DNA from: Pseudomonadota bacterium
GTDB taxonomy: Bacteria > Pseudomonadota > Alphaproteobacteria > Rhizobiales > Rhizobiaceae
DNA length: 64,000 nucleotides
Direction of reading: 5' to 3'
Assembly: GCA_023444445.1 (NCBI GenBank)
Contig: JAEXMK010000016.1
Coordinates: 1 to 64,000 of the forward strand
Part shown: positions 18,281 to 26,987 of the stretch, in pieces
Position numbering within the stretch: position 1 is the first letter of the stretch
Layout of the letters: every line of letters begins with the position of its first letter
The notes under the pieces: model-generated
The model's input: the letters and a program-made list of their open reading frames with translations, nothing else
Told to the model about the DNA's origin: nothing
The model's database searches: none
Position numbers and translations under genes: made by a program

Positions 18281-18490
18281 TTAAGCTGCCTGAAGGTTGT
18301 CAGCAGAGCTCTTTCCAGACCGGCGGTCCTGAACGATCTCGTAGCTGATCTTCTGGCCGTCGTTCAGCGAACGCATACCAGCGCGCTCAACAGCGGAGAT
18401 GTGAACGAAAACGTCCGTGCCGCCGTTGTCAGGCTGAATGAAGCCGAAGCCCTTGGTGGCGTTAAACCACTTTACAGTACCAGTGTTCAT
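18281..18490 (-). CDS. cspA: Cold-shock protein (CspA family)
   Basis: 69 residues, an OB-fold cold-shock domain. RNP1 is seen as KGFGFIQPD and RNP2 as VFVHISAVE; the start [18 protein letters not shown] is standard. It binds single-stranded RNA and acts as a chaperone or antiterminator. The frame is open upstream, but the ATG at 18490 gives the normal family length. A leader of about 125 bases precedes it, as is usual for cold-shock genes. Confidence 0.95.
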   Translation of the reverse strand: MNTGTVKWFNATKGFGFIQPDNGGTDVFVHISAVERAGMRSLNDGQKISYEIVQDRRSGKSSADNLQAA

Positions 18491-18648
18491 AACGATTTTC
18501 TTTCTTGGAATCGTTGTGGTTCCCGCGATACCTTGCGGGATTGGATCGATTATTTGAGAGGAAATCCGACGGGGAACAGTCTGTTCCAGAACGACGTCAC
18601 AAGCAATGGTCGATGATGCAAATATAGGCACAATTTTTGATTTTGCAA
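18491..18648 (-). promoter_or_regulatory. cspA promoter and long leader
   Basis: On the minus strand a TTGCAA -35 (18643-18648) and TATATT -10 (18621-18626) are separated by 16 bases. They predict a start near 18614 and a 5' leader of about 125 bases before cspA. Long structured leaders are known in cspA-type mRNAs as thermosensors. The exact start is inferred. Confidence 0.55.
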
Positions 18649-18749
18649 TGACCATGCAGGGAAAATAGGGGTCACTTCTCACTTGAGTGGCTAAGCCACT
18701 GTTTTTACGATGGAATATATTGTCCTAAGATGCTGGGTCCAGCTCCTTG

Positions 18750-18920
18750 TCAACCGGCGCCAGGCGTCACGTCCTGGCTGTCATCGTCTGGCAGGCTACC
18801 GGCGCCGGGCGTCTTTTCATGGTCGGTCAGTGAGGGCTTGGCGTGCGGCCCGGCGGGCGGAATGTCGCCTTCTTTCGAGGGCGCTCTGTCGGTAGGTTTC
18901 GCTTTTTGCTGCTCAGTCAT
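18750..18920 (-). CDS. Small hypothetical protein, 56 residues
   Basis: AAAGGAGAACGCCC precedes the ATG at 18920. The peptide (starting MTEQQKAKPTDRAPSKEG) is rich in P, D, K and G and carries the short repeat TPGAG twice near its C-terminus. It is predicted to be disordered. No function recognised. A 15-base dyad (AGTGGC/GCCACT, 18686-18700) lies downstream. Confidence 0.55.
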   Translation of the reverse strand: MTEQQKAKPTDRAPSKEGDIPPAGPHAKPSLTDHEKTPGAGSLPDDDSQDVTPGAG

Positions 18921-19000
18921 GGGCGTTCTCCTTTGGCTGGAAAACGCCGGGAAGAGGGCAAAGTTCCGCGACCGCGCAAGGGCGGACCGGCGCTGAGTCG

Positions 19001-19120
19001 TCAGCGGCGGGATCGCGATTTTTTCTCTTCGCGGTTCATATCGCGTCCGACCCATTTGAAAAACAGGAAGAGGCTGACACCGATAATGATGAGCGGAACG
19101 AAGGATTCAAAACTCGACAT
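19001..19120 (-). CDS. Putative 39-residue membrane protein
   Basis: A short ORF starting at 19120: MSSFESFVPLIIIGVSLFLF forms one hydrophobic span, followed by a very basic cytoplasmic tail (KKSRSRR). The ribosome site is only moderate (GAAAGAGTGAATC). Composition and position, 80 bases upstream of another small gene on the same strand, support a real gene. Function unknown. Confidence 0.5.
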   Translation of the reverse strand: MSSFESFVPLIIIGVSLFLFFKWVGRDMNREEKKSRSRR

Positions 19121-19254
19121 GATTCACTCTTTCTTCCCCCGACGATCATTCTATCGGCATAGAAGAAGCGCGTAATCTGCGGAATATCGTCTGTTCTTTT
19201 TGACAATTGTGCCGCCTGCGGCCCGTGCCTTGACACGCCACGGGCCAGAATCGA

Positions 19255-20490
19255 TCAGATCGGCAACGATTTTACTGACTGCGAACCGCCCTCGCGGGCG
19301 CTTTTCAGCGCCGCCACGCCGGTCAGAACGGACATGGCGCCGGCGCGTGATCCGGCACGTTGGCGCAGCCGGTCGTTAGAACCCGGCTTGAAGATCATGT
19401 CGCGCATGCGGTTGTCGCCGCCATAGTGGCCGCCCGGCTCATGCGGCACCCATATGCGCTCGACACCGCCACCGAAACTTTTGACGACAAGGATTTCGTC
19501 TGCCGGTGGCTCCGTCCAGGGTTGCTTTTCATATTGGCGCATCTCGATGCGGCCCTTATGGCCGTTGAAGGCAATGTGGTGGCCCTCGATCGGCATATAG
19601 GTGTTGAGCGAGTAGGACACCTGTACGCCACTGGCGTAGCGGATCGAGGCGCTCATCGTATCAGGGATATCGATCTCCTCGCGGAAGACGCAGGCGTCAC
19701 GCACATAACCGTCCACGCTAGAAGGGTCTTCATAAAGGGCATCGAGGAAGGGATCAGCACCGAGATCCATAAAGTAATCGCACTCATCCTTGTGAGCACA
19801 GGTTCGACAGCGCGTTCCGCGGAACGGCCCGTTCTTGCCATAATGCAGCAATTGCCCAAAGCCCTTTACCTCGACGGGGTCGGAATCGAGATACCAGTTC
19901 AGCAGATCGAAATGGTGGGTTGCCTTGTGCACGAACAGGCTACCGGAATGTTCGGTGAAGGCATGCCAGCGGCGGAAATAATCCGCCCCGTGCTGGTTAT
20001 CCAGATACCAGTGAAAATCGACCGACGTAACGGTGCCGATCGCGCCGTCATCGATCAGTTCCTTGATCCGTGCGGCGGTGGGCGAGAAACGGTAGTTGAA
20101 GGATACGTCGACACGGCGGCCGCTTTTGGCTTCCGCCGCGCGAATGCGATCGATCTTTTCCGGGGTGGTGGTCATGGGCTTTTCGCTGATGACATCGGCC
20201 CCGCCTTCCAGAGCGCGGATGATGATGTCGTCATGCGTATCATCAGGCGTGCAGACGATCACCAGTTCGGGGCGCTGCTCTGTCATCATCCGGTCGAAGT
20301 CGTCGTAAAGCGGCGCTGCCGACCCGATCATAGCGCGAGCGCGTTCGGCGCGCATCAGGTTCAGGTCGCAAATGCCGACCAGCTCGACATAGTCGCTCCA
20401 GCCGGCCAGAAGTTCGCGGCCCCACATGGTGGTGCCGCGATTGCCGGTGCCGACCAGCGCATAACGTTTGCGTTTCACCCTTTCAGGCAT
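19255..20490 (-). CDS. Gfo/Idh/MocA family oxidoreductase
   Basis: 411 residues from the ATG at 20490, which follows a GGGGAGAG ribosome site; the in-frame extension to 20535 runs into the preceding gene. YALVGTGNRG is the Rossmann motif and EKPMTTT the family EKP motif. NYRFSPTAARIKELI and the long C-terminal sheet domain are typical. A cysteine cluster CRTCAHKDECDYF (~residues 232-244) could bind a metal, which is unusual in the family. It is the last gene of the four-gene dehydrogenase/DUF993 operon. Substrate unknown. Confidence 0.85.
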   Translation of the reverse strand: MPERVKRKRYALVGTGNRGTTMWGRELLAGWSDYVELVGICDLNLMRAERARAMIGSAAPLYDDFDRMMTEQRPELVIVCTPDDTHDDIIIRALEGGADVISEKPMTTTPEKIDRIRAAEAKSGRRVDVSFNYRFSPTAARIKELIDDGAIGTVTSVDFHWYLDNQHGADYFRRWHAFTEHSGSLFVHKATHHFDLLNWYLDSDPVEVKGFGQLLHYGKNGPFRGTRCRTCAHKDECDYFMDLGADPFLDALYEDPSSVDGYVRDACVFREEIDIPDTMSASIRYASGVQVSYSLNTYMPIEGHHIAFNGHKGRIEMRQYEKQPWTEPPADEILVVKSFGGGVERIWVPHEPGGHYGGDNRMRDMIFKPGSNDRLRQRAGSRAGAMSVLTGVAALKSAREGGSQSVKSLPI

Positions 20491-20509
20491 TGTCTCTCTC
20501 CCCGATCTA

Positions 20510-21331
20510 TCAACAAACAGTCTTGAAACGCTCAACCGCGGTGGCGAGGACCTCGTCCACCGGGCGCGCCTGCCAGCGATGCGAGAAAATCTCCACTTCC
20601 TGCGGGCCGTGGAAGCCGGCGGCCTCGATCATGGCGCGGAATGCCTTGAGGTCAATCACGCCGTCGCCCATCATGCCGCGATCGTTGAGCGGATCGGTGG
20701 TCGGCACCAGCCAGTCGCAGATGTGGTGGGCGAGAATTTGCCCGTTCCTGCCCGCACGCGCCACCTGTTCTTCCAGTTCCGGATCCCACCAGACATGGTA
20801 GACGTCGATGGCGACGCCGGTTCCTGCGCCAAGCCTGTCGCAGAGATCGAGCGATTGTTTCAGCGTGTTGAAACAGGCGCGGTCGGCGGCATAGAAGGGA
20901 TGCAGCGGTTCGATGGCAAGCGGTACGCCGGCGGCTCGGGCATAAGGAAGAAGTTCGGTCATGCCGTCCTCCACCATCTGCCGTGCACCTTTCAGATCGC
21001 GCGAACCGGCGGGAAGGCCGCCCACTACAAGCACAAGGCAGTCTGCCTTCATGGCGGCGGCTTCATCAACGGCGCGTTTATTGTCCTCGATGGCGAGACG
21101 TCGGCCTTCAGCGTCGGTGGCGGGGAAAAAGCCGCCACGGCAATGGCCGGAAAGGCGCAGACCGTTCGCTTCGACGATGCGCGCGGCTTCGGTCAGCCCG
21201 ACGCCATGGACCTGCTCGCGCCACGGCGAGATCGTTGTGATGCCGTGGGCGAGGCAGGCGTCAACAATGGCGCCGAAGTTAGCGCCTTGCCGCACGGTGG
21301 CAAAATTGATGGAAAGGCCTTCAAGGCTCAT
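20510..21331 (-). CDS. Sugar phosphate isomerase/epimerase (AP-endonuclease-2 TIM barrel)
   Basis: 273 residues. The xylose-isomerase-like TIM barrel metal ligands are suggested by E in IEPLHPFYA, D in VAIDVYHVWWDP, H in HHICDW and E in VEIFSH. Members isomerise or epimerise keto sugars, inosose or hydroxypyruvate. GGGAGATATTGAT precedes the ATG. It lies 19 bases before the downstream dehydrogenase gene and 27 bases after the DUF993 gene, so it is part of one transcript. Confidence 0.82.
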   Translation of the reverse strand: MSLEGLSINFATVRQGANFGAIVDACLAHGITTISPWREQVHGVGLTEAARIVEANGLRLSGHCRGGFFPATDAEGRRLAIEDNKRAVDEAAAMKADCLVLVVGGLPAGSRDLKGARQMVEDGMTELLPYARAAGVPLAIEPLHPFYAADRACFNTLKQSLDLCDRLGAGTGVAIDVYHVWWDPELEEQVARAGRNGQILAHHICDWLVPTTDPLNDRGMMGDGVIDLKAFRAMIEAAGFHGPQEVEIFSHRWQARPVDEVLATAVERFKTVC

Positions 21332-21358
21332 ATCAATATCTCCCGTAGTTCTGCTACT

Positions 21359-22522
21359 TCAGCCGATGCCCCGGACCGAAAGGAACGCCTTCATGCGGTG
21401 CGTGGCCAGATCCGGCTCGGCCAGCGCATTGGCCTTGTCCGCCAGCCGGAAAAGCTCGGCGAAATGCTGCGTAGAACGGGTGCTTTCCTGGCCGCCGACC
21501 ATGGTGAAATGATCCTGCAATCCGTTGAGATAGGCGAGGAACACCACTCCGGTCTTGTAGAAGCGGGTGGGCGCCTTGAAGATATGGCGTGAAAGCGCCA
21601 CCGTCGGCTCCAGAATATCGAAGAATTCATTGTCAGCACCGCGCTTCAGACTGGCCAGCGCCTTGGACGCAGCAGGCGCGATGGCGTCGAAAATGCCGAG
21701 CAGGGCGTCTGAATGGCCCTTTTCGTCGCCGGCGATGAGTTCGGCATAATTGAAATCGTCGCCGGTATACATGCGCACCCCCGATGGCAGGCGGCGGCGC
21801 ATGGCAATTTCCTTCTCCTTGGAAAGAAGCGAAATCTTGATGCCGTCGATCTTGTCGGCATTCTCCTCGATCATGGCAAGGCAGGTGTCCATAGCCACCA
21901 TATGGTCGCCCGAGCCCCAGTAGCCCTCAAGCGCCGGGTCGAACATTTCGCCCAGCCAGTGGATCACCACTTTCTGCTCGGCGTGGCCAAGCACCCTGGA
22001 ATAGGCCTTGAGATAATCATCCGGGGAACGAGCGGCAGCGGCCAGCGCGCGGCTCGCCATCAGGATCACGCGACCGCCTTCTCCCTGAACAAAATCAAGC
22101 TGTTCGAGGTAAGTTTCGACAATGTGATCGAGGTCGTGATTGACCCCATCGAGGTGGTCGGTGCCGACTCCGCAGGCAATCAGCGCATCCTTGCGGCTGG
22201 CTGCTTCCTTCAGCGAACGGGAAATCAGTTCCTGCGCCTGCGGCCATGCCAGGCCCATGCCGCGCTGTGCGGTATCCATGGCCTCGGCGACACCGAGGCC
22301 GAGGTCCCAGAGGCGATGACGGAAGCGCAGGGTGGCGTCCCAGTCGATGGCGGGTGTCAGCCACGGGTCATTGTCGGCAAGCGGATCGGCAACCACATGG
22401 GCGGCGGCGAAAGCGACGCGGTTGAAATCCGCAGCACTTCGTTTTTCGACCGCGACGGGCGTGCCGGACAATTTGTAGACCTCGATACTACGGTCGTCCT
22501 TCGGTAGCTTGAGTTCGCTCAC
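21359..22522 (-). CDS. DUF993 protein (DHDPS-like TIM barrel, possible aldolase)
   Basis: 387 residues matching, as I recall it, the DUF993 family, which is related to dihydrodipicolinate synthase. The lysine in KIDGIKISLLSKEKE is placed where class I aldolases carry the Schiff-base lysine; this is an inference. The start is a GTG at 22522 with GAGGAGGC at good spacing. Sitting between two Gfo/Idh/MocA dehydrogenases and an isomerase, it may cleave or dehydrate an oxidised sugar. I know of no demonstrated function. Confidence 0.8.
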   Translation of the reverse strand: MSELKLPKDDRSIEVYKLSGTPVAVEKRSAADFNRVAFAAAHVVADPLADNDPWLTPAIDWDATLRFRHRLWDLGLGVAEAMDTAQRGMGLAWPQAQELISRSLKEAASRKDALIACGVGTDHLDGVNHDLDHIVETYLEQLDFVQGEGGRVILMASRALAAAARSPDDYLKAYSRVLGHAEQKVVIHWLGEMFDPALEGYWGSGDHMVAMDTCLAMIEENADKIDGIKISLLSKEKEIAMRRRLPSGVRMYTGDDFNYAELIAGDEKGHSDALLGIFDAIAPAASKALASLKRGADNEFFDILEPTVALSRHIFKAPTRFYKTGVVFLAYLNGLQDHFTMVGGQESTRSTQHFAELFRLADKANALAEPDLATHRMKAFLSVRGIG

Positions 22523-22532
22523 GTCAGCCTCC

Positions 22533-23675
22533 TCAGGAAATGGCGGGAACGTCGAGCCAGCGGCGTTCCTTCCATGATTTCAGCCCCAGTTCGGCAAGCT
22601 GCACGCCCTTGACGCCTTCCATCAGGCCATAGGGCCATGGGTCATTGTCCATCAGATGGCGCACGAACATTTCCCACTGCGCCTTGAAGCCGTTGTCATA
22701 AACGACATTGTCCGGCACCTCCTGCCAGGTCTTGTAGAAATCGATGGTCTGCGGCTGGTCGGGGTTCCACACCGGCTTTGGCGTGTTGGTGCGGTGCTGG
22801 GTAAAGCATTTGGTCAGGCCCGCCACCGCCGAACCATGGGTGCCGTCCACCTGGAAGGTGACGAGATCGTCGCGACGCACGCGCACCGTCCATGAGGAGT
22901 TGATGTGGGCGATCACGCCGCCTTCCAGCTCGAAGGTGGCATAAGCGGCATCATCGGCATCCGCCTTGTAGGCTTTGCCCTGCTCATCGAAACGTTCCGG
23001 AATATGGGTCGCGCCGAGGCAGCTAACGGATTTCACCTGACCGAACAGGTTGTCGAGCACATAACGCCAGTGGCACAGCATATCGAGAATGATGCCGCCG
23101 CCATCTTTCAGACGGTAGTTCCATGAGGGGCGCTGCGCCGGCTGCCAGTCGCCTTCAAAAACCCAGTATCCGAACTCGCCGCGCACCGAGAGGATTTTGC
23201 CGAAAAAGCCGCTATCGCGCAGCATGGCCAGCTTGCGAAGGCCGGGAAGGAAGAGCTTGTCCTGCACCACGCCGTGCTTGATGCCGGCGCTTTCGGCGAG
23301 CCGGGCAATCGCCAGTGCCTCTTCCATTGTATCGGAAATCGGCTTTTCGCAATAGACGTTCTTGCCGGCCTTGATGGCTTTCTCCAAAAGGCTGCCGCGC
23401 ATCTGCGTGGTTCCAGCATCGAAGAACAGGGTGTCATCAGGGTTTGCCAAAGCAGCATCGATATCGGTCGTCCAGCGGGCGACATTGTGCTTCCTGGCGA
23501 TTTCCTCGATCTTCGCGCCGTTGCGGCCGACCAGAATGGGGTCGAGCATGACCCTTTCGCCGTTCTTCAACAGCACGCCGCCCTGGTCGCGAATGGCGAG
23601 AACGGAGCGCACGAGATGCTGGTTGTAACCCATGCGGCCGGTGATGCCGTGCATGATGACGCCGATACGTTTCAT
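22533..23675 (-). CDS. Gfo/Idh/MocA family oxidoreductase
   Basis: 380 residues. The N-terminal Rossmann fold begins RIGVIMHGITGRMGYNQHL, a variant of the glycine-rich loop. CEKPISDT is the family lysine motif, and GGGIILDMLCHWRYVLD carries the catalytic D and H region. It is the first gene of the minus-strand operon, with GGGAGGAAATTC before the ATG and the 16-bp dyad at 23734-23749 about 60 bases upstream. Probably NAD(P)-dependent oxidation of the sugar imported by the ABC system at 24738-29006. Confidence 0.87.
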   Translation of the reverse strand: MKRIGVIMHGITGRMGYNQHLVRSVLAIRDQGGVLLKNGERVMLDPILVGRNGAKIEEIARKHNVARWTTDIDAALANPDDTLFFDAGTTQMRGSLLEKAIKAGKNVYCEKPISDTMEEALAIARLAESAGIKHGVVQDKLFLPGLRKLAMLRDSGFFGKILSVRGEFGYWVFEGDWQPAQRPSWNYRLKDGGGIILDMLCHWRYVLDNLFGQVKSVSCLGATHIPERFDEQGKAYKADADDAAYATFELEGGVIAHINSSWTVRVRRDDLVTFQVDGTHGSAVAGLTKCFTQHRTNTPKPVWNPDQPQTIDFYKTWQEVPDNVVYDNGFKAQWEMFVRHLMDNDPWPYGLMEGVKGVQLAELGLKSWKERRWLDVPAIS

Positions 23676-23733
23676 GAATTTCCTCCCAAGGCGGCCTTTT
23701 CCCGAAAGCCGCTTCCGTCAAACATGGTAATTT

Positions 23734-23749
23734 GTAACCATTTGGTTAT
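23734..23749. promoter_or_regulatory. Candidate TetR operator O1
   Basis: GTAACCATTTGGTTAT is a dyad 59 bases before the dehydrogenase operon start. It matches the site at 24661-24676 at 14 of 16 positions. The two sites flank the TetR-family gene, one in each promoter region, as expected for operators of that regulator. Confidence 0.6.
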
Positions 23750-23920
23750 TTGTGGTCGTGAAGAGTGCAATCTGTCAAGGTGTTTTTGGCAGGAAAAATT
23801 TGGATTTTGGGAAGGGCGGCTGTCAGCCTCTTTCGCCGCGCTGCAAAAGAAAACGACGCCCTTCGCGAATGCGAATAGCGCGTCGTCGCTGTTGTTAAAC
23901 GAGAATTCGGTTCTCTTGGC

Positions 23921-24619
23921 TCAGACTGGCCGCACTGCAGCAAGCAGCGTGTTGACGATGTGCTGGCCCCAGCGTTCCAGTTCAGATGGGTCGGTCAGGT
24001 CGCGCTGGAAGATCGTCGACAGTGTAAACCGGTTCGAAAGATAGAAAGCGCCGAGCGAAGCGATGGTCAGATAGACATCGATCGGATCGAGACCGTCGCG
24101 GAATTCGCCGGTGTCGCGGCCTCGCCGCAGCACATCCTCCAGCTCCGAAATGAAATTCGAATGCATCGCCGTGATCGTCGGAGATTGCCTGAGATAGCGG
24201 GCTTTATTGAGGTTTTCCGTGGCGAGAATGCTCAAGAATTCCGGGTGGTCGAGGAAATAATGCCAGGTGAAAAGCGCAAGTTCCCGTAAGCCCTCCGAAG
24301 GCGGCTTGCGTGTCAAGTCAAGCCGTCTTTCGGTGTGGCGGATGTGGCGATAGGCGTCTTCCAGGACAGCGAGATAAAGTGCATCCTTGTCGCCGAAATA
24401 ATGATAGATCATCCGTTTGTTGGTGCCGGCGCGGCGGGCGACGACATCGATTCGCGCCCCTGCCAGCCCCTTCGCCGCCACCTCGCGGCGGGCCGCTTCA
24501 AGGATGGCTGCCCGGGTTCTCTCAGGGTTCCGCACCTGTGCGGTGGCACGTTTGCGCTTGGGCGCCGGAGTTTCTTCCGGGGCCGCATCGAGTGGCTGGT
24601 CCTTTGTCGTTTCTTCCAT
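23921..24619 (-). CDS. TetR-family transcriptional regulator
   Basis: 232 residues from the ATG at 24619. A Pro/Lys-rich N-terminal tail (1-30) precedes the TetR helix-turn-helix (~32-80: RAAILEAARREVAAKGLAGA and NKRMIYHYFGDKDALY). The C-terminal helical domain, with FTWHYFLDHPEFLSILATEN, is of the kind that senses a small molecule. The frame continues to 24721 but would then overlap the divergent promoter. It lies between the dehydrogenase operon and the divergent ABC operon, both of which have a matching dyad. Confidence 0.85.
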   Translation of the reverse strand: MEETTKDQPLDAAPEETPAPKRKRATAQVRNPERTRAAILEAARREVAAKGLAGARIDVVARRAGTNKRMIYHYFGDKDALYLAVLEDAYRHIRHTERRLDLTRKPPSEGLRELALFTWHYFLDHPEFLSILATENLNKARYLRQSPTITAMHSNFISELEDVLRRGRDTGEFRDGLDPIDVYLTIASLGAFYLSNRFTLSTIFQRDLTDPSELERWGQHIVNTLLAAVRPV

Positions 24620-24660
24620 TTCAGCACCCGCTTGACAATGTTTGCGATCGGTGTTCCCAT

Positions 24661-24676
24661 GTAACCAATTAGTTAT
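24661..24676. promoter_or_regulatory. Candidate TetR operator O2
   Basis: GTAACCAATTAGTTAT lies between the divergent tetR (start 24619) and binding-protein (start 24738) genes. It is 14/16 identical to O1. One site here could regulate both tetR itself and the ABC operon. Confidence 0.6.
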
Positions 24677-24737
24677 AAAACGGCAAGTGTCGTTTACGTT
24701 CATCATCAATTTGGCAGTCATTAGGGAGGAGTTGCCA

Positions 24738-26027
24738 ATGTCCGTGATGCTTCACAGGAGAGGTGTGCTTTCAGCGGGGCTTGCGGCCCTGTCGCTTGCA
24801 GCATTGGGAGGAGGGTCGGCACAGGCTCAGGCCACGCGCCTTCGCATGTTGTGGTGGGGGTCGCAGGAGCGCGCCGACCGCACCACCAAGGCGATATCGG
24901 CCTATAAGCAGGTCAAACCTGATCTCGACATTGCCGGTGAATTTGCCGGCTGGAGCGATTATTGGCCGCGTCTTGCCACGCAGGTGGCGGGCCGCAATGC
25001 GCCTGACCTGATCCAGATGGATTATCGTTACATCTTCGAATATGGCCGTCGCGGCGCGCTGGCGCCGCTCGATGACTATATCGGCAAGGGCCTGAAGATC
25101 GAGGATTTCGGCAAGATGAACATCGATTCCGGCCGGGTCGATGGCAAGCTTTACGGCATCAATCTTGGCGTCAATTCCAGCGCCGTTTTCTTCGACAGGG
25201 CGGCCTGGGAAAAATCCGGTGCAACGCCGCCATCGATCGGCCAGACCTGGGAGGAGTTTGCCGAAAACGCTGCCAAGCTCAGCAAGAACAAGCCTAAACC
25301 CGGTTATTTCGCCACGGCCGATGCGAGCGGCGTGGAGCCGAGCTTCGAGAACTGGCTGCGGCAGAACGGCAAATCGCTCTATACACAGGATGGCGGCATC
25401 GGCTTCGACCCGACCGACGCGACCAAGTGGTTTACGCTCTGGGCGGATCTGCGCAAGAGTGGTGCGTGCGTGCCCGCCGATGTGCAGGCGCTCGACCAGC
25501 TCAACATAGAAACGAACCCCCTTACGACGGGCAAGGCGGCAACCGCGTTCGCCCATTCCAACCAGTTCGTCGGTTATCAGAAGCTCAACAAGGCGAAACT
25601 TGCCATAAGCTCCTATCCGAAGAGCACGAAGGATGGCCCTTCCGGCCACTATCTGAAACCTTCCATGCTCATCAGCGTCGCCAATGGCAGTGCCGGCATC
25701 GAGCAGGCGGTTGGGTTCATCAACTTCCTGGTCGCCGACCCGCAGGGCATCGATATTCTCGGCGTTGAACGCGGCGTTCCTGCTTCAGAGTCCATGCGCA
25801 ACGCGCTTACCCCCAAGCTCGATGAGGTCAGCAAGAGCATGGTGGAATATATCGCAGAAATTACGCCCGGCGTCGGCGATCTGCCGCCGGCGCCACCTCC
25901 GGGTGCGGGCGAATTTGCCTTTGTCCTGAAACGCACGGCGGAAGAAGTCGGCTTCGGCAAGATTTCGCCTGAAGAGGGCGGTGACCGCCTCGTCAAGGAA
26001 TCCGAAACCGTTATAAAACGGAAGTGA
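24738..26027 (+). CDS. ABC sugar-binding protein, Tat-type signal
   Basis: 429 residues of extracellular solute-binding family 1. The N-terminus HRRGVLSAGLAALSLAAL resembles a twin-arginine signal ending near AQA. LWWGSQERADR and VAGRNAPDLIQMDY are family features. GGGAGGAGTTGCC precedes the ATG at 24738. It heads the operon with two permeases (26034, 26980) and an ATPase (27933). A paralogue without its own permeases lies at 34678. The ligand is unknown, presumably the sugar handled by the divergent dehydrogenase operon. Confidence 0.9.
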   Translation: MSVMLHRRGVLSAGLAALSLAALGGGSAQAQATRLRMLWWGSQERADRTTKAISAYKQVKPDLDIAGEFAGWSDYWPRLATQVAGRNAPDLIQMDYRYIFEYGRRGALAPLDDYIGKGLKIEDFGKMNIDSGRVDGKLYGINLGVNSSAVFFDRAAWEKSGATPPSIGQTWEEFAENAAKLSKNKPKPGYFATADASGVEPSFENWLRQNGKSLYTQDGGIGFDPTDATKWFTLWADLRKSGACVPADVQALDQLNIETNPLTTGKAATAFAHSNQFVGYQKLNKAKLAISSYPKSTKDGPSGHYLKPSMLISVANGSAGIEQAVGFINFLVADPQGIDILGVERGVPASESMRNALTPKLDEVSKSMVEYIAEITPGVGDLPPAPPPGAGEFAFVLKRTAEEVGFGKISPEEGGDRLVKESETVIKRK

Positions 26028-26033
26028 TGGTTT

Positions 26034-26987
26034 ATGGCCTTTCGATCTGAAACTCTTGTGGGGGAGAGCCGTGGCGTGGTTCTCCCGAAACGGGGCGGCC
26101 TGAAGCGGATTTTCGACCGCAACATTCACGCCTACCTGTTTCTCCTGCCCTGGCTGATTGGCTTTTTTGGCCTCACGCTGGGCCCGGCGCTGGCGTCGCT
26201 TTATCTATCCTTCACCAATTACGACCTGTTGCAGTCGCCGGATTGGGTGGGGGCGGCAAACTATGTGCGCATCGCCACCGACGACCCGAAATTTGCCGCC
26301 GCCATGCAGGTGACGTTTACCTATGTACTGCTGTCGGTGCCACTGAAGCTCATCTTCGCGCTGCTGGTGGCGCTCGCCTTCAATCGCGGCATCAAGGGTT
26401 TGACGCTCTACCGGGCGATCTTCTATCTGCCCTCGCTGCTCGGCTCCAGCGTGGCGATCGCCGTTCTCTGGCGTCAGCTTTTCGCGTCCGACGGCCTCGT
26501 CAACATGCTGCTCTGGCAAGCTTTCGGTTATGAAGGCCCAAGCTGGATTTCGAACCCGGATTATTCGATCTACACGCTGGTCATCCTGTCGGTCTGGCAG
26601 TTCGGCTCGCCGATGATCATCTTCCTCGCTGGTCTCAGGCAAATCCCGCAGGATATGTATGAAGCCGCCGAAATCGACGGCGCGAGCAAGTTGCGGCAGT
26701 TCTTCCGCATTACCCTGCCGCTTCTGACGCCGGTCATCTTCTTTAATGCGGTGATCCAGACGATCGACGCCTTCAAGGCCTTCACCCCCGCATTCATCAT
26801 TTCGGAAGGCTCGGGTGGGCCCATCAATTCGACGCTGTTCTACACGCTCTACCTTTATCAGGAAGCCTTCGGTTTCTTCCGCATGGGCTATGCCTCGGCG
26901 CTTGCCTGGATTTTGGTGATCATCATCTCGCTGTTCACGGCCTTCTCGTTCCTCAGCGCAAAATACTGGGTGCATTACGATGACTGA
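26034..26987 (+). CDS. ABC sugar permease (MalF/UgpA type)
   Basis: 317 residues with six membrane segments; the first follows an unusually long ~35-residue cytoplasmic N-terminus. The EAA loop that contacts the ATPase is YEAAEIDGASKLRQFFRITLP (residues ~207-227). It starts 6 bases after the binding-protein stop and overlaps the next permease gene by 8 bases. Confidence 0.93.
   Translation: MAFRSETLVGESRGVVLPKRGGLKRIFDRNIHAYLFLLPWLIGFFGLTLGPALASLYLSFTNYDLLQSPDWVGAANYVRIATDDPKFAAAMQVTFTYVLLSVPLKLIFALLVALAFNRGIKGLTLYRAIFYLPSLLGSSVAIAVLWRQLFASDGLVNMLLWQAFGYEGPSWISNPDYSIYTLVILSVWQFGSPMIIFLAGLRQIPQDMYEAAEIDGASKLRQFFRITLPLLTPVIFFNAVIQTIDAFKAFTPAFIISEGSGGPINSTLFYTLYLYQEAFGFFRMGYASALAWILVIIISLFTAFSFLSAKYWVHYDD

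Noticed and set aside
18686..18705. AGTGGC-TAA-GCCACT hairpin followed by GTTTTT on the plus strand
   Set aside because: It looks like a terminator, but no plus-strand gene lies upstream; kept only as a note under the neighbouring gene.
19360..20526. 388-codon plus-strand ORF opposite the Gfo/Idh/MocA gene
   Set aside because: Antisense shadow; the minus-strand gene carries the EKP and Rossmann motifs.
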